This document shows positions 14,254 through 21,709 of a stretch of DNA of 32,778 nt, one piece after another. The notes beneath the pieces are model-generated. The model was given only the letters and a program-made list of their open reading frames with translations, searched no databases and was not told where the DNA came from. Every line of letters begins with the position of its first letter. The stretch's first letter is position 1. The DNA is taken from assembly GCF_001440395.1 (NCBI RefSeq), contig NZ_LLXZ01000168.1, positions 1-32,778 on the forward strand. The letters run 5' to 3'. The position numbers and the translations under genes were made by a program. This stretch comes from Bradyrhizobium jicamae. Its GTDB lineage: Bacteria; Pseudomonadota; Alphaproteobacteria; Rhizobiales; Xanthobacteraceae.

Positions 14254-15154
14254 GTCCCTCGTCGCCACTCTCATCTGCAATCCGGCCAATCCGGCGCTCG
14301 ACAGTACCATTGTCGACGGCGCGCTGGCCGTTCTCCCCTCGCCTGGAACGGCGCAATGGCTGTTCAACGAAGTGGCAGTCGACATTCCCTTCGACTATCC
14401 GGTCAAGAGCCCGGACGATATCAAGGCGATCGAAACCCGCCTGCAAGCGGCGCGTGGCGATCTCCCGATCGACATCGTCGTGCAGCCAGCCGCTACAAGG
14501 CGCAAGAAGCTTTTTCTCGCCGACATGGATTCCACCATGATCGGACAGGAATGCATCGATGAGCTGGCCGACTTCGCCGGGCTCAAGGCCCACGTCGCCG
14601 CCATCACCGAGCGCGCCATGCGCGGCGAGATCGAGTTCGAGCCGGCGCTGCGCGAGCGCGTCGCGCTGTTGAAGGACATGCCGGTCGGCGTGGTCGACGA
14701 AGTGCTTGCCACGCGCATCACCCCGACGCCAGGAGGCCGCGAGCTGGTCATGACCATGCGCGCCAATGGCGCCTACACCTGCCTGATCTCGGGCGGCTTC
14801 ACGCTGTTCACCAACGCGGTCGCCGCCAGGATCGGCTTCCAGGAGAACCGCGCCAACGAACTGAAAGTGCGCGACGGCACATTCACCGGCGAAGTCGCCG
14901 AGCCGATTCTCGGCCGCGCCACCAAGCTCGCAACCCTGATCGAGTTGCGCGAATCCTTCGACCTCGACGAGATCGACACGCTGGTGACCGGCGACGGCGC
15001 CAACGACCTCGGCATGATCCAGGCGGCAGGACTCGGCGTCGCCTATCACGCCAAGCCCGCGGTCGCCGCTGCCGCCGCCGCTCGGATCGACTACGGCGAT
15101 CTCACCGCGCTGCTCTATGCGCAAGGATATCGGCGTGAGGAGTTCGCGGACTAA
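14252..15154 (+). CDS. serB: Phosphoserine phosphatase
   Basis: A 300-residue HAD-family enzyme that makes serine from phosphoserine. Motif I is LADMDSTMIGQE (nucleophile Asp91, general acid Asp93), motif II is CLISGGFTLF and motif III is GDGANDLGMI. The first ~80 residues form the N-terminal domain found in alphaproteobacterial SerB. Start at 14252 gives the usual MSLVATLICNP beginning, but no clear ribosome site precedes it, because the 5' leader is miaA coding sequence on the other strand. Any promoter must lie within miaA. Confidence 0.95.
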   Translation: MSLVATLICNPANPALDSTIVDGALAVLPSPGTAQWLFNEVAVDIPFDYPVKSPDDIKAIETRLQAARGDLPIDIVVQPAATRRKKLFLADMDSTMIGQECIDELADFAGLKAHVAAITERAMRGEIEFEPALRERVALLKDMPVGVVDEVLATRITPTPGGRELVMTMRANGAYTCLISGGFTLFTNAVAARIGFQENRANELKVRDGTFTGEVAEPILGRATKLATLIELRESFDLDEIDTLVTGDGANDLGMIQAAGLGVAYHAKPAVAAAAAARIDYGDLTALLYAQGYRREEFAD

Positions 15155-15167
15155 TTGAAAACGGTTC

Positions 15168-15211
15168 GTTGCTCACGCCAGCAACGTGAACCTATTGCGA
15201 CGATGAGCAAC
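15168..15211. other. Inverted repeat between serB and the Mrr-type gene
   Basis: GTTGCTCA (15168-15175) and TGAGCAAC (15204-15211) form a perfect 8-base inverted repeat 14 bases after the serB stop. There is no T-tract, so it may be an operator for the downstream gene rather than a terminator. Two CTTAAG hexamers (15212-15217, 15238-15243) follow, the second just before the nuclease start. Confidence 0.4.
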
Positions 15212-15251
15212 CTTAAGTAGCTTGCACAAAAGAGCATCTTAAGAGGTCGCA

Positions 15252-16154
15252 ATGAGCCAACCTAAGACGGTTGATCGTGGCGTTTCACTTATCAAATTCG
15301 TATTAGGACTCTTGAGGGCTCACCCGGACGGCATGCGTCCGCGCGATATCTACGCGGAGATCGAATCGAAGCTCCCGCTGGACGATTTCGACAAGGAGAC
15401 GATGAAGGGATCGGGGCTACCGCGATGGCGCGCCGCCCTGCACTTTCTTTCCGTCGCGGCAACCAAGGCCGGGCTGCTCGTCAAGTCGGATGGACGATGG
15501 CGGGTGACGGACGAAGGCCAGAAGTTCGTGACCCTGCCGGACTACGAACTCAAACGGCTGATGCGATCGCGCTACCGGGAATGGCGCTGGAGCCATCAGA
15601 AGAGCAAGATAGATGCCGGCATTGCCAACGCCGTCGACGAAACGCCGCCACCCGACACCTCGGTCCTGTTCGAGGACGCCAAGGAAAAGGCGCGCGACGA
15701 AATCGACACCTATCTCGACACGCTGACGGGCTACGAATTCCAGAACCTGGTGGCGGCGCTGCTGGAAGGGATGGGATACGCTACCAGCACCGTTTCAAAA
15801 CCAGGCTCGGATGGCGGCACGGACATCTTGGCCTATGCCGATCCGCTGGGCGCGCAGACGCCGCATATCCGGGTTCAGGTGAAACACCGCGACCAGACGG
15901 CGTCGCGCGAGGATGTCGCGGCGCTTCGCGGCATCATCCGGGGTGACCGCGAAATCGGCCTGTTCGTTTCTTCCGGCGGATTCTCGCGGGAGGCGCGCCG
16001 CGAAGCCGGCAATGGCGCCGTCCATATCGAGCTGGTCGACCTCGACCGCTTTCTCGAACTCTGGCTGCAGCACTACAGCAAGATACCCGAAGTGAAGCGG
16101 TCGAAGCTGCGCCTCGAGCCGATTCACTTTCTGGCCGTGGTCTCGCTCACGTGA
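15252..16154 (+). CDS. Mrr-type restriction endonuclease
   Basis: A 300-residue protein with the two-part layout of Mrr enzymes. Residues about 12-95 form the N-terminal winged-helix Mrr domain (IKFVLGLLRAHPDGMRPRDIY to GRWRVTDEGQKF). Residues about 158-275 form the PD-(D/E)XK catalytic domain, with YEFQNLVAALLEGMGY (Glu162), SDGGTDI (Asp191) and QVKH (Gln209-Lys211). Mrr enzymes are type IV nucleases that cut modified DNA and in some hosts respond to stress. No methyltransferase or other defence gene is next to it, which agrees with type IV. It stands alone among core genes. Confidence 0.88.
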   Translation: MSQPKTVDRGVSLIKFVLGLLRAHPDGMRPRDIYAEIESKLPLDDFDKETMKGSGLPRWRAALHFLSVAATKAGLLVKSDGRWRVTDEGQKFVTLPDYELKRLMRSRYREWRWSHQKSKIDAGIANAVDETPPPDTSVLFEDAKEKARDEIDTYLDTLTGYEFQNLVAALLEGMGYATSTVSKPGSDGGTDILAYADPLGAQTPHIRVQVKHRDQTASREDVAALRGIIRGDREIGLFVSSGGFSREARREAGNGAVHIELVDLDRFLELWLQHYSKIPEVKRSKLRLEPIHFLAVVSLT

Positions 16155-16159
16155 GGTCG

Positions 16160-16181
16160 TTTGGCTCTCCGACGAGCCAAA
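16160..16181. other. Stem-loop after the Mrr-type gene
   Basis: TTTGGCTC (16160-16167) and GAGCCAAA (16174-16181) pair perfectly over a 6-base loop, 6 bases past the stop codon. No clear T-tract follows on either strand, so terminator function is possible but weak. Confidence 0.4.
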
Positions 16182-16188
16182 ACTTGTT

Positions 16189-16273
16189 ATGCCCGGACTT
16201 GATCCGGGCATCCATCAATCTTGAGAGAGTCTTGCGAAGAAGATGGATGGCCGGGTCAAGCCCGGCCATGACG
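16189..16273. repeat. Palindromic intergenic repeat (GCCCGGACTTGATCCGGGC family)
   Basis: ATGCCCGGACTTGATCCGGG at 16189-16208 continues CATCCATC and is mirrored after about 28 bases by GATGGATGGCCGGGTCAAGC and CCGGCCATGACG (to 16273). Each half is itself a hairpin. This repeat is frequent in Rhizobiales intergenic DNA. It lies between the converging Mrr-type and degP genes. Confidence 0.85.
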
Positions 16274-16281
16274 AGATAGAC

Positions 16282-17790
16282 CTACTGCACGCTGAGCGCG
16301 ACAAACCGCAGTTCGCCCTCGCCGTTCGAGACCAGCAGCAGCACCGACTTCTTGCCGTCCTTCTTGAGCTGATCGACGCGCTTCTTGATGTCGGCGGCAT
16401 TGGTGACCGCTTCCTGCGCCACTTCGACGATGACGTCGCCGGCGGAGAGCCGCTTTTCGGCGGCATCGGAGGAGCCGTCAACGCCGGTGACGATGACGCC
16501 CTTCACGCTCTCCTTGATCTTGTACTTCGTGCGCAGATCCTTGCTCAGCGTGGCAAGGTCGAGCCCGAGCGCCTTTTGCGTTACCGGCTTCTCGACCGGG
16601 TCTTCCTTGGTCTTGGCGGCGGCCTGCTGCACCTTTTCAGTGTCCTCGAGGCGACCGAGCGTGACCTTGCGGGTCTCCTCGTTACCCTTGCGGATGATGA
16701 CGACCTCGACTTCCTTGCCGACCGCGGTGTCGGCGACGACGCGCGAGAGATCCTTCGGATCCTTGACGTCCCTGCCGTCGAACTTGACCACGACATCCCC
16801 GGGCTCGATCCCGGCCGGCTTTGCCGGCCCCTTGTCGTCGACACCGGCCACCAGCGCGCCGCGGGCGGGCTTGATGTTGAGGCTTTCGGCGATCTCGTCG
16901 GTGACCTGCTGAATGCGCACGCCGAGCCAGCCACGGCGCAATTCGCCGAACTGCTGCAGCTGATCGACCACGCGGGACACCGTCTTCGAGGGCACCGCGA
17001 AACCGAGACCGATCGAACCGCCGGTCGGCGAGATGATCAGCGTGTTGACGCCGACGACTTCGCCTTCGAGGTTGAACAGCGGACCGCCGGAATTGCCGCG
17101 GTTGATCGAGGCGTCGGTCTGGATGTAGCTGTCATACGGGCCCTGGCTGATGTCGCGGTTGCGCGCCGACACGATGCCGGCCGTGACCGAGCCGCCGAGG
17201 CTGAAGGGGTTGCCGATCGCGATCACCCATTCGCCGAGCCGCAGCTTGTCGGAATCGCCGAACTTCACCGCGTTCACCGGCTTCACCGGCTTGAACTTGA
17301 GGACTGCGATGTCGGTCTTCTTGTCGACGCCGACCAGCTCCGCCTTGATCTTGGTGCCGTCGTTCATGATCACGTTGATCTCGTCGGCATCCGCGATGAC
17401 GTGATTATTGGTGACGACGACGCCGGCGGCATCGATGATGAAGCCGGAACCGAGCGAATTGGTCTTGCGCGGCGTCGGCATTTCGCCGCTCTTGTCGCCG
17501 CCCTTCGGCGAACCGCCACGCCGGTTCTTGAAGAAGTCGTCGAAGAACTCCTCGAACGGCGAGCCCGGCGGCAATTGCGGCATCGCTTCCCGGCCGCCGC
17601 CCTTGGCCTCCACGCTTTGCGAGGTCGAGATATTGACGACGGAGTCGATCACCTTCTCGGCGATGTCGGCGATGCCGTCAGGCCCGCGTGCGCTGGCCGG
17701 CGCCGCCGCCAGCATGCTGGCGGCGCTGAACGAGATTGCAATCCCCAGCAGGCGCAGGCGGCTCGTCAAAGCGGGTCTGGCACCGGACAT
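16282..17790 (-). CDS. degP: Periplasmic serine protease of the Do/DegP family
   Basis: A 502-residue periplasmic protease/chaperone. It has a signal peptide ending at about residue 35 (PASARG). The trypsin-like domain has the triad His130 (TNNHVI), Asp160 (KTDIAVLKF) and Ser234 (RGNSGGPLF). Two PDZ domains follow, at about 280-385 (RRGWLGVRIQ...VDDKGPAKPAG) and 410-500. A Gly/Lys-rich loop at 92-110 precedes the first strand. It degrades or refolds misfolded envelope proteins. Downstream position after hflKC and DUF2065 is common in this order of bacteria. MucD or DegQ-like naming is possible; the family is sure. Confidence 0.95.
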   Translation of the reverse strand: MSGARPALTSRLRLLGIAISFSAASMLAAAPASARGPDGIADIAEKVIDSVVNISTSQSVEAKGGGREAMPQLPPGSPFEEFFDDFFKNRRGGSPKGGDKSGEMPTPRKTNSLGSGFIIDAAGVVVTNNHVIADADEINVIMNDGTKIKAELVGVDKKTDIAVLKFKPVKPVNAVKFGDSDKLRLGEWVIAIGNPFSLGGSVTAGIVSARNRDISQGPYDSYIQTDASINRGNSGGPLFNLEGEVVGVNTLIISPTGGSIGLGFAVPSKTVSRVVDQLQQFGELRRGWLGVRIQQVTDEIAESLNIKPARGALVAGVDDKGPAKPAGIEPGDVVVKFDGRDVKDPKDLSRVVADTAVGKEVEVVIIRKGNEETRKVTLGRLEDTEKVQQAAAKTKEDPVEKPVTQKALGLDLATLSKDLRTKYKIKESVKGVIVTGVDGSSDAAEKRLSAGDVIVEVAQEAVTNAADIKKRVDQLKKDGKKSVLLLVSNGEGELRFVALSVQ

Positions 17791-18068
17791 ATCGGCTTGT
17801 CTCCAAAAGGGGGCGAATTGGGTTCACACTGCGCCCGAACGGGTCCGAGGCGCAAGCATCTGCACCTGACATTCCAGCGAAAAACCGGCGCCAGGCGGCT
17901 CACGATTGCGTTGGGGCCACAGCTATTTGCGTCCGCTGCGGCACCGGCATTTCAAGGCACGAAGCGAACAAGGCGCGAAACAAACCAGGACGGGCCATTA
18001 CACGCCGGAGCAGCCTAAAAGTTCCAAAGCTGTCCGTCGAATCTCGCCGCAAACGACGGTAAAATGCG
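17791..18068. other. Spacer upstream of degP
   Basis: About 280 bases between DUF2065 and degP on the minus strand. It holds the degP ribosome site (TTTTGGAG) and presumably its promoter. I see no further gene, no strong sigma-70 pair and no clear stress-sigma site. Confidence 0.4.
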
Positions 18069-18269
18069 CTACCGCCGCACGAACCAGATCAGCAGCAGAC
18101 CCACGACCGCCGAGACGATGCCGACGGTCCGCAGGATATTGTCCGGCGTCGCCAGCGCGCTCTTCATCGCCCGGCGCATCCAGGCCGGACTCGCAGCGAA
18201 CATCAGGCCTTCGAGCACAAAGAGGATGCCCACACCGATGAGGAAGTCGGCGAACGCTATGGACCTCAT
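18069..18269 (-). CDS. DUF2065 small membrane protein
   Basis: A 66-residue protein with two hydrophobic helices (about 5-25 FADFLIGVGILFVLEGLMF and 45-63 ILRTVGIVSAVVGLLLIWF) around a short basic loop (PAWMRRAM), ending FVRR. This is the pattern of DUF2065, a family found next to hflC in many proteobacteria. Its function is not established; position suggests a partner of the HflKC membrane complex. It lies about 220 bases after hflC, with a repeat between them, so it may be on the same transcript or not. Confidence 0.88.
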   Translation of the reverse strand: MRSIAFADFLIGVGILFVLEGLMFAASPAWMRRAMKSALATPDNILRTVGIVSAVVGLLLIWFVRR

Positions 18270-18314
18270 CGGATGGCATCCCCCCGCTGTTCAAGCGCCT
18301 TTTGCTTTTGTATC

Positions 18315-18339
18315 GGCGAAGCGGCCCCTCCGCTTCGCC
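18315..18339. other. GC-rich stem-loop between hflC and DUF2065
   Basis: GGCGAAGCGG (18315-18324) and CCGCTTCGCC (18330-18339) pair perfectly over 5 bases. No T-tract lies downstream on the minus strand (it reads GATACAAAAG), so this is more likely an RNA processing or stabilising hairpin within an hflKC-DUF2065 transcript than a terminator. Confidence 0.5.
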
Positions 18340-18340
18340 C

Positions 18341-18468
18341 TAGAGCGGGATGACTTTTCGTCGAATCGTCATCCCGATCTATCTCTTTGATTTGAGCATG
18401 ATCTCCGGGCAAACGCTTGGCGGTTGTCCCGAGGAAAACCGGTACCCGCTTTTCCGGATCATGCTCTA
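18341..18468. repeat. 128-base intergenic repeat with TAGAGC...GCTCTA ends
   Basis: The element opens TAGAGCGGGATGAC and closes GGATCATGCTCTA, with an internal hairpin GGGATGAC/GTCATCCC (18347-18374) and ACCGGTACCCGCTTTTCCGG near the end. I recognise it as a common Bradyrhizobium/Nitrobacter intergenic repeat. It lies between hflC and DUF2065 and is probably transcribed with them. Confidence 0.8.
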
Positions 18469-18492
18469 ACGCGTCTATCCCCGGCCCGAGAT

Positions 18493-19392
18493 TTACTGCT
18501 TCGGTGCTGCGGCCGCCGGCGCCTGACCGGACGGATTGGCAAAGAAGCGGAAGAACTCGGAATCAGGCCGCAACAGGAAACGGGTGTCGTTGGAGCGGAG
18601 CCCGGTCTCGTAAGCCGACATCGAACGATAGAAGGCGAAGAAATCCGGGTCCCTCCCATAAGCCTCGGCGAACAGCCGGTTGCGCTCGGCGTCACCTGCG
18701 CCGCGCGTCTGTTCGGCGGTCGAGTTGGCCTCCGCAACGATGACGGTCGCCTCGCGGTCGGCCTTCGAGCGGATCTCCTGCGCCTTCTGGCCGCCCTGGG
18801 CGCGGAACTCCTGGGCCTCGCGCTCACGTTCGGTCTGCATGCGCTTGTAGACCGCCTGGCTGTTTTGTTCCGGCAGGTCGGCGCGGCGGATACGCACGTC
18901 GACCACCTGAATGCCGTACTGGTCGGCCTCCCGGTCGAGCTGGTCGCGGATGCGCGTCATCAGGCCCTCGCGTTCGTCGCGCACCACATTGATGAAGGAG
19001 ACCTCGCCCAGCACGCGGCGCAGTGCCGCGTTCAGCAGGGTGGTGAGCTGGATGTTGGCGGCCTGGATCGAGCCGATGCTCTGATAGAAGCGCAGCGGGT
19101 TCTTGATCCGGTAGCGGGCGAAGGCATCGACCACGAGCCGTTTCTGGTCGGAAGCGATGACTTCCTGCGACGGATTTTCCAGATCGAGAATGCGCTTGTC
19201 GATGCTGATGACGGTGTCGATGAACGGCGCCTTGAAGTTCAGGCCCGGCTCGGACACGACGTCGACCGGCCGACCGAGCCGCACCACGAGCGCCTGCTCG
19301 GTCTGCGACACCGTGAAGATCGAGCTGTAGCCCACGATCACGAGGGCGAACAACAGGATCAGGCTGACAATACCTGCAACCGGAGACCTCAT
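18493..19392 (-). CDS. hflC: FtsH protease modulator HflC
   Basis: A 299-residue membrane-anchored SPFH/band 7 protein, with one N-terminal transmembrane helix (about 5-26) and the rest on the periplasmic side. The SPFH domain covers about 27-190 (SQTEQALVVRLGRPVDVVSEPGLNFK, split over the domain start), followed by the alanine/glutamate-rich helix with EREREAQEFRAQGGQKAQEI. With HflK it forms a large cage around FtsH and limits degradation of membrane proteins. The start overlaps the hflK stop (ATGA, 19392-19389). Confidence 0.96.
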   Translation of the reverse strand: MRSPVAGIVSLILLFALVIVGYSSIFTVSQTEQALVVRLGRPVDVVSEPGLNFKAPFIDTVISIDKRILDLENPSQEVIASDQKRLVVDAFARYRIKNPLRFYQSIGSIQAANIQLTTLLNAALRRVLGEVSFINVVRDEREGLMTRIRDQLDREADQYGIQVVDVRIRRADLPEQNSQAVYKRMQTEREREAQEFRAQGGQKAQEIRSKADREATVIVAEANSTAEQTRGAGDAERNRLFAEAYGRDPDFFAFYRSMSAYETGLRSNDTRFLLRPDSEFFRFFANPSGQAPAAAAPKQ

Positions 19393-20534
19393 CGCGTGCC
19401 TCCGCTCTGCTGCTGACCGGCAGTCGGCGCCGGACGGCGCGGCGTCAATTCGCTGAGCGGCAGATACGGCACCAGGCCCTGGCCTTGCCCGTTGTTGCCG
19501 CCGTCATAGACCAGCTTCTCGGACCCGCCGAGAATCCGCTCCATCGTCTCCAGGTAAATTCGCTGCCGCGTCACGTCGGGCGCCTTCTTGTATTCATCAT
19601 AGACCTTCGTAAAGCGCGCGCTCTGGCCCTTGGCCTCGGCGACCGCCTGTTCCTTGTAGCCTTCGGCGACCTGCAGGATCTGCGCGGCGCGACCGCGGGC
19701 GTCGGGAACGACGCGGTTGGCATAGGACTGCGCCTCGTTCTGCAAGCGCTCGAAGTCGGCGCGCGCAGCCTGGACGTCGCGGAACGCATCGATGACCTGG
19801 GCGGGCGGGTCGACCTTCTGCATCTGCACCTGCGTGATCTGAACGCCCGAGCCGTAATTATCGAGCGTCTTCTGCATCAGCTCGTGAACGGCCTGCTCGG
19901 TGGTGTTGCGGGCGCCGGTCAGGATCGGCTGGATCTGCGAACGCCCAATCACCTCGCGCATCGCGCTCTCGGCCACCGCCTTCACGGTGCCTTCGGGATT
20001 CTGGATGTTGAAGAGGAAATTGCCGACGCCATTCGGCTTGATCCGCCACAGCACGGTGAAATCGACGTCGACGATGTTTTCGTCGCCGGTCAGCATCAGG
20101 CTTTCTTCCGGCACGTCCCGCATGGTGCGGCCGCGCCGCGCCGGATCGTCGATCAGCGTCATGCCGATCGAGATGGTGGAAACGCGCAGCGCCTTCGGCA
20201 GCAGCACGGTTTCGATCGGATAGGGCAGATGATAGTTCAGCCCGGGGTCGACGGTGCGCACATGCTTGCCGAAGCGCAGCACCACGCCGAGCTCTTCCGA
20301 CTGCACGCGGAAGAAGCCCGACAATCCCCAGATCACCAGCGCGCCGGCCAGCACCAGCGCGATGCCCATGCCGCTGAAATGTCCACCCGGCATCAGCTGC
20401 TGCAGCCTGTCCTGGCCGCGCCGCAGAAGGTCCTCCAGATCAGGCGGCCTCGGCCCGACCGACTGCGGTCCACCGCCCCACGGTCCCTTTGGACCCTGAC
20501 CCCAGGGGCCCCCGCCTTGATTCTTCCACGGCAT
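19389..20534 (-). CDS. hflK: FtsH protease modulator HflK
   Basis: A 381-residue partner of HflC. The N-terminus is the usual Gly/Pro/Trp-rich cytoplasmic tail (residues 1-30, repeated GPWG), with a transmembrane helix at about 55-75. The SPFH domain starts at about 77 (VQSEELGVVLRFGKHVRTVDPGLNYHLP). A long charged helix and a Gln/Thr/Pro-rich tail follow. It forms the HflKC-FtsH complex. It follows folA by 170 bases with a likely promoter of its own (20607-20635). Confidence 0.96.
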   Translation of the reverse strand: MPWKNQGGGPWGQGPKGPWGGGPQSVGPRPPDLEDLLRRGQDRLQQLMPGGHFSGMGIALVLAGALVIWGLSGFFRVQSEELGVVLRFGKHVRTVDPGLNYHLPYPIETVLLPKALRVSTISIGMTLIDDPARRGRTMRDVPEESLMLTGDENIVDVDFTVLWRIKPNGVGNFLFNIQNPEGTVKAVAESAMREVIGRSQIQPILTGARNTTEQAVHELMQKTLDNYGSGVQITQVQMQKVDPPAQVIDAFRDVQAARADFERLQNEAQSYANRVVPDARGRAAQILQVAEGYKEQAVAEAKGQSARFTKVYDEYKKAPDVTRQRIYLETMERILGGSEKLVYDGGNNGQGQGLVPYLPLSELTPRRPAPTAGQQQSGGTR

Positions 20535-20606
20535 ATAAACTCTCCTCTGCGGGGGACCCGGGTCCGCCTATTGGGGGGGTACCTCAGCCTCGCATATCCG
20601 CCCGGC

Positions 20607-20635
20607 TTTATAGGGGACCGCCCGGGCCCTTACAA
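20607..20635 (-). promoter_or_regulatory. Likely hflKC promoter
   Basis: On the minus strand TTGTAA (20635-20630) and TATAAA (20612-20607) are 17 bases apart, in the 170-base folA-hflK gap. The bases before the -10 box are CCCC, which recalls heat-shock promoters, but the -35 box fits the housekeeping type better. Confidence 0.55.
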
Positions 20636-20704
20636 CGCAAGCTTCCTGCTCGAAGCAGCTATGCCTGACGCCATAATTGTCAATGCAAACATTGGTTAGC
20701 GAGG

Positions 20705-21220
20705 TTAACGCTGACGGCGCCGACGAAATGTCACATAGGAGAAATCGGCACTGTCGTCCGGACCGGCCAGATTTCGCAGGCGCGCCACCTCTTCCCATGC
20801 GGTTGGATCAAGCGCCGGGAAATGCGTGTCGCCCTCGGGCCGGGCGTGCACCTCGGTAATCTCCAGGCGATCGGCGCTGTCCATCCATTGCGCGTAGATC
20901 TCGGCACCGCCGATCACGGCGATCTCAGTGGCGAAACGCCGCAGCGCATCGCCGGTGGCGATCGCCCTTGCGTCGGCGAAGGAATGGGTAACCACGACGC
21001 CGTCGGCACGGAATCCGCCGTCGCGGGTGACGACGATATTGGTCCGTCCGGGCAGCGGCCGTCCGATCGAGACGAAAGTCTTGCGTCCCATCACCACGGG
21101 CTTGCCGATCGTCAGCGCCTTGAAATGCGCCATGTCGGATTTCAGCCGCCACGGGATGGCGCCGGCAGCGCCGATCACCCCGTTCTCCGCGACCGCTACA
21201 ACGAAGACGATTTCCATCAT
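20705..21220 (-). CDS. folA: Dihydrofolate reductase
   Basis: A 171-residue enzyme that regenerates tetrahydrofolate after thymidylate synthesis. The N-terminus MMEIVFVVAVAENGVIGAAG, then IPWRLKSDMAHFKALT (catalytic acidic residue in SDM), VMGRKTF with the NADPH-binding loop, and the VIGGAEIYAQ motif are all present. The ATG at 21220 overlaps the stop of the GNAT gene (ATGA); a second ATG at 21217 follows directly. It is the last gene of the thyA-GNAT-folA cluster, so the two folate-cycle enzymes are encoded together. Confidence 0.95.
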   Translation of the reverse strand: MMEIVFVVAVAENGVIGAAGAIPWRLKSDMAHFKALTIGKPVVMGRKTFVSIGRPLPGRTNIVVTRDGGFRADGVVVTHSFADARAIATGDALRRFATEIAVIGGAEIYAQWMDSADRLEITEVHARPEGDTHFPALDPTAWEEVARLRNLAGPDDSADFSYVTFRRRRQR

Positions 21221-21702
21221 CGCGTTCCCTGCGCCAGCGCCGCAAGCGCCGGACCGCCGACCCGGCAAATTGTCCACTCGTCCATCAGCTCTGCGCCGAG
21301 CGATTTGTAGAATTCAATCGACGGCGTGTTCCAGTCGAGCACCGACCATTGCAGACGCGACCAGCCATTCGCCACGCATTCCCTCGCGAGATGCACCAGG
21401 AGCGCCTTGCCAATGCCCTTGCCGCGCAGCGCGGGGCGGACGAACAGGTCTTCCAGATAGATTCCGGAGCGGCCGCTGAAGGTCGAGAAATTGACGAACC
21501 AGACCGCGAAGCCGACAGGCATCCCGTCCCATTCGGCGATATCGCAGAACAGGCGCGGGTTGGCGCCAAACAGCGCAACGTCAATGTCGGCTTCGGTCGC
21601 CTCCACTTCGTGCAGCAGCTTTTCATACTCGGCGAGTTCGCGAACAAAGGACAGGACAAGTCCCGCTTCGCCCGGGCGTGCACGGCGGATCGTGAGAGAC
21701 AT
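21217..21702 (-). CDS. GNAT-family N-acetyltransferase
   Basis: A 161-residue GNAT enzyme. The acetyl-CoA loop is VRPALRGKGIGKALL, preceded by SGIYLEDLFV; the end reads SIEFYKSLGAELMDEWTICR. This resembles the diamine/spermidine acetyltransferase-like group (ELAEYEKLLHEVEATEAD at the N-terminus, YLEDLFV, MDEW), whose members act on thialysine or polyamines. Start at 21702 (MSLTIRRARPGEAG) is 7 bases after thyA, and the stop overlaps the folA start. Why an acetyltransferase sits between thyA and folA is not known. Confidence 0.9.
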   Translation of the reverse strand: MSLTIRRARPGEAGLVLSFVRELAEYEKLLHEVEATEADIDVALFGANPRLFCDIAEWDGMPVGFAVWFVNFSTFSGRSGIYLEDLFVRPALRGKGIGKALLVHLARECVANGWSRLQWSVLDWNTPSIEFYKSLGAELMDEWTICRVGGPALAALAQGTR

Positions 21703-21709
21703 CAATCCC

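Noticed and set aside
13121..15124. 667-codon minus-strand frame over miaA and serB
   Set aside because: It runs antisense through serB and out of frame through miaA, both clearly real, and also crosses the intergenic repeat; its composition is typical of a GC shadow.
16243..18018. 591-codon plus-strand frame over degP
   Set aside because: Antisense to degP, which has an intact catalytic triad and PDZ domains; no start signal.
18315..18339. Perfect 10-base-pair hairpin as terminator of hflC
   Set aside because: No T-tract follows on the minus strand, so intrinsic termination is not supported; listed only as a stem-loop.
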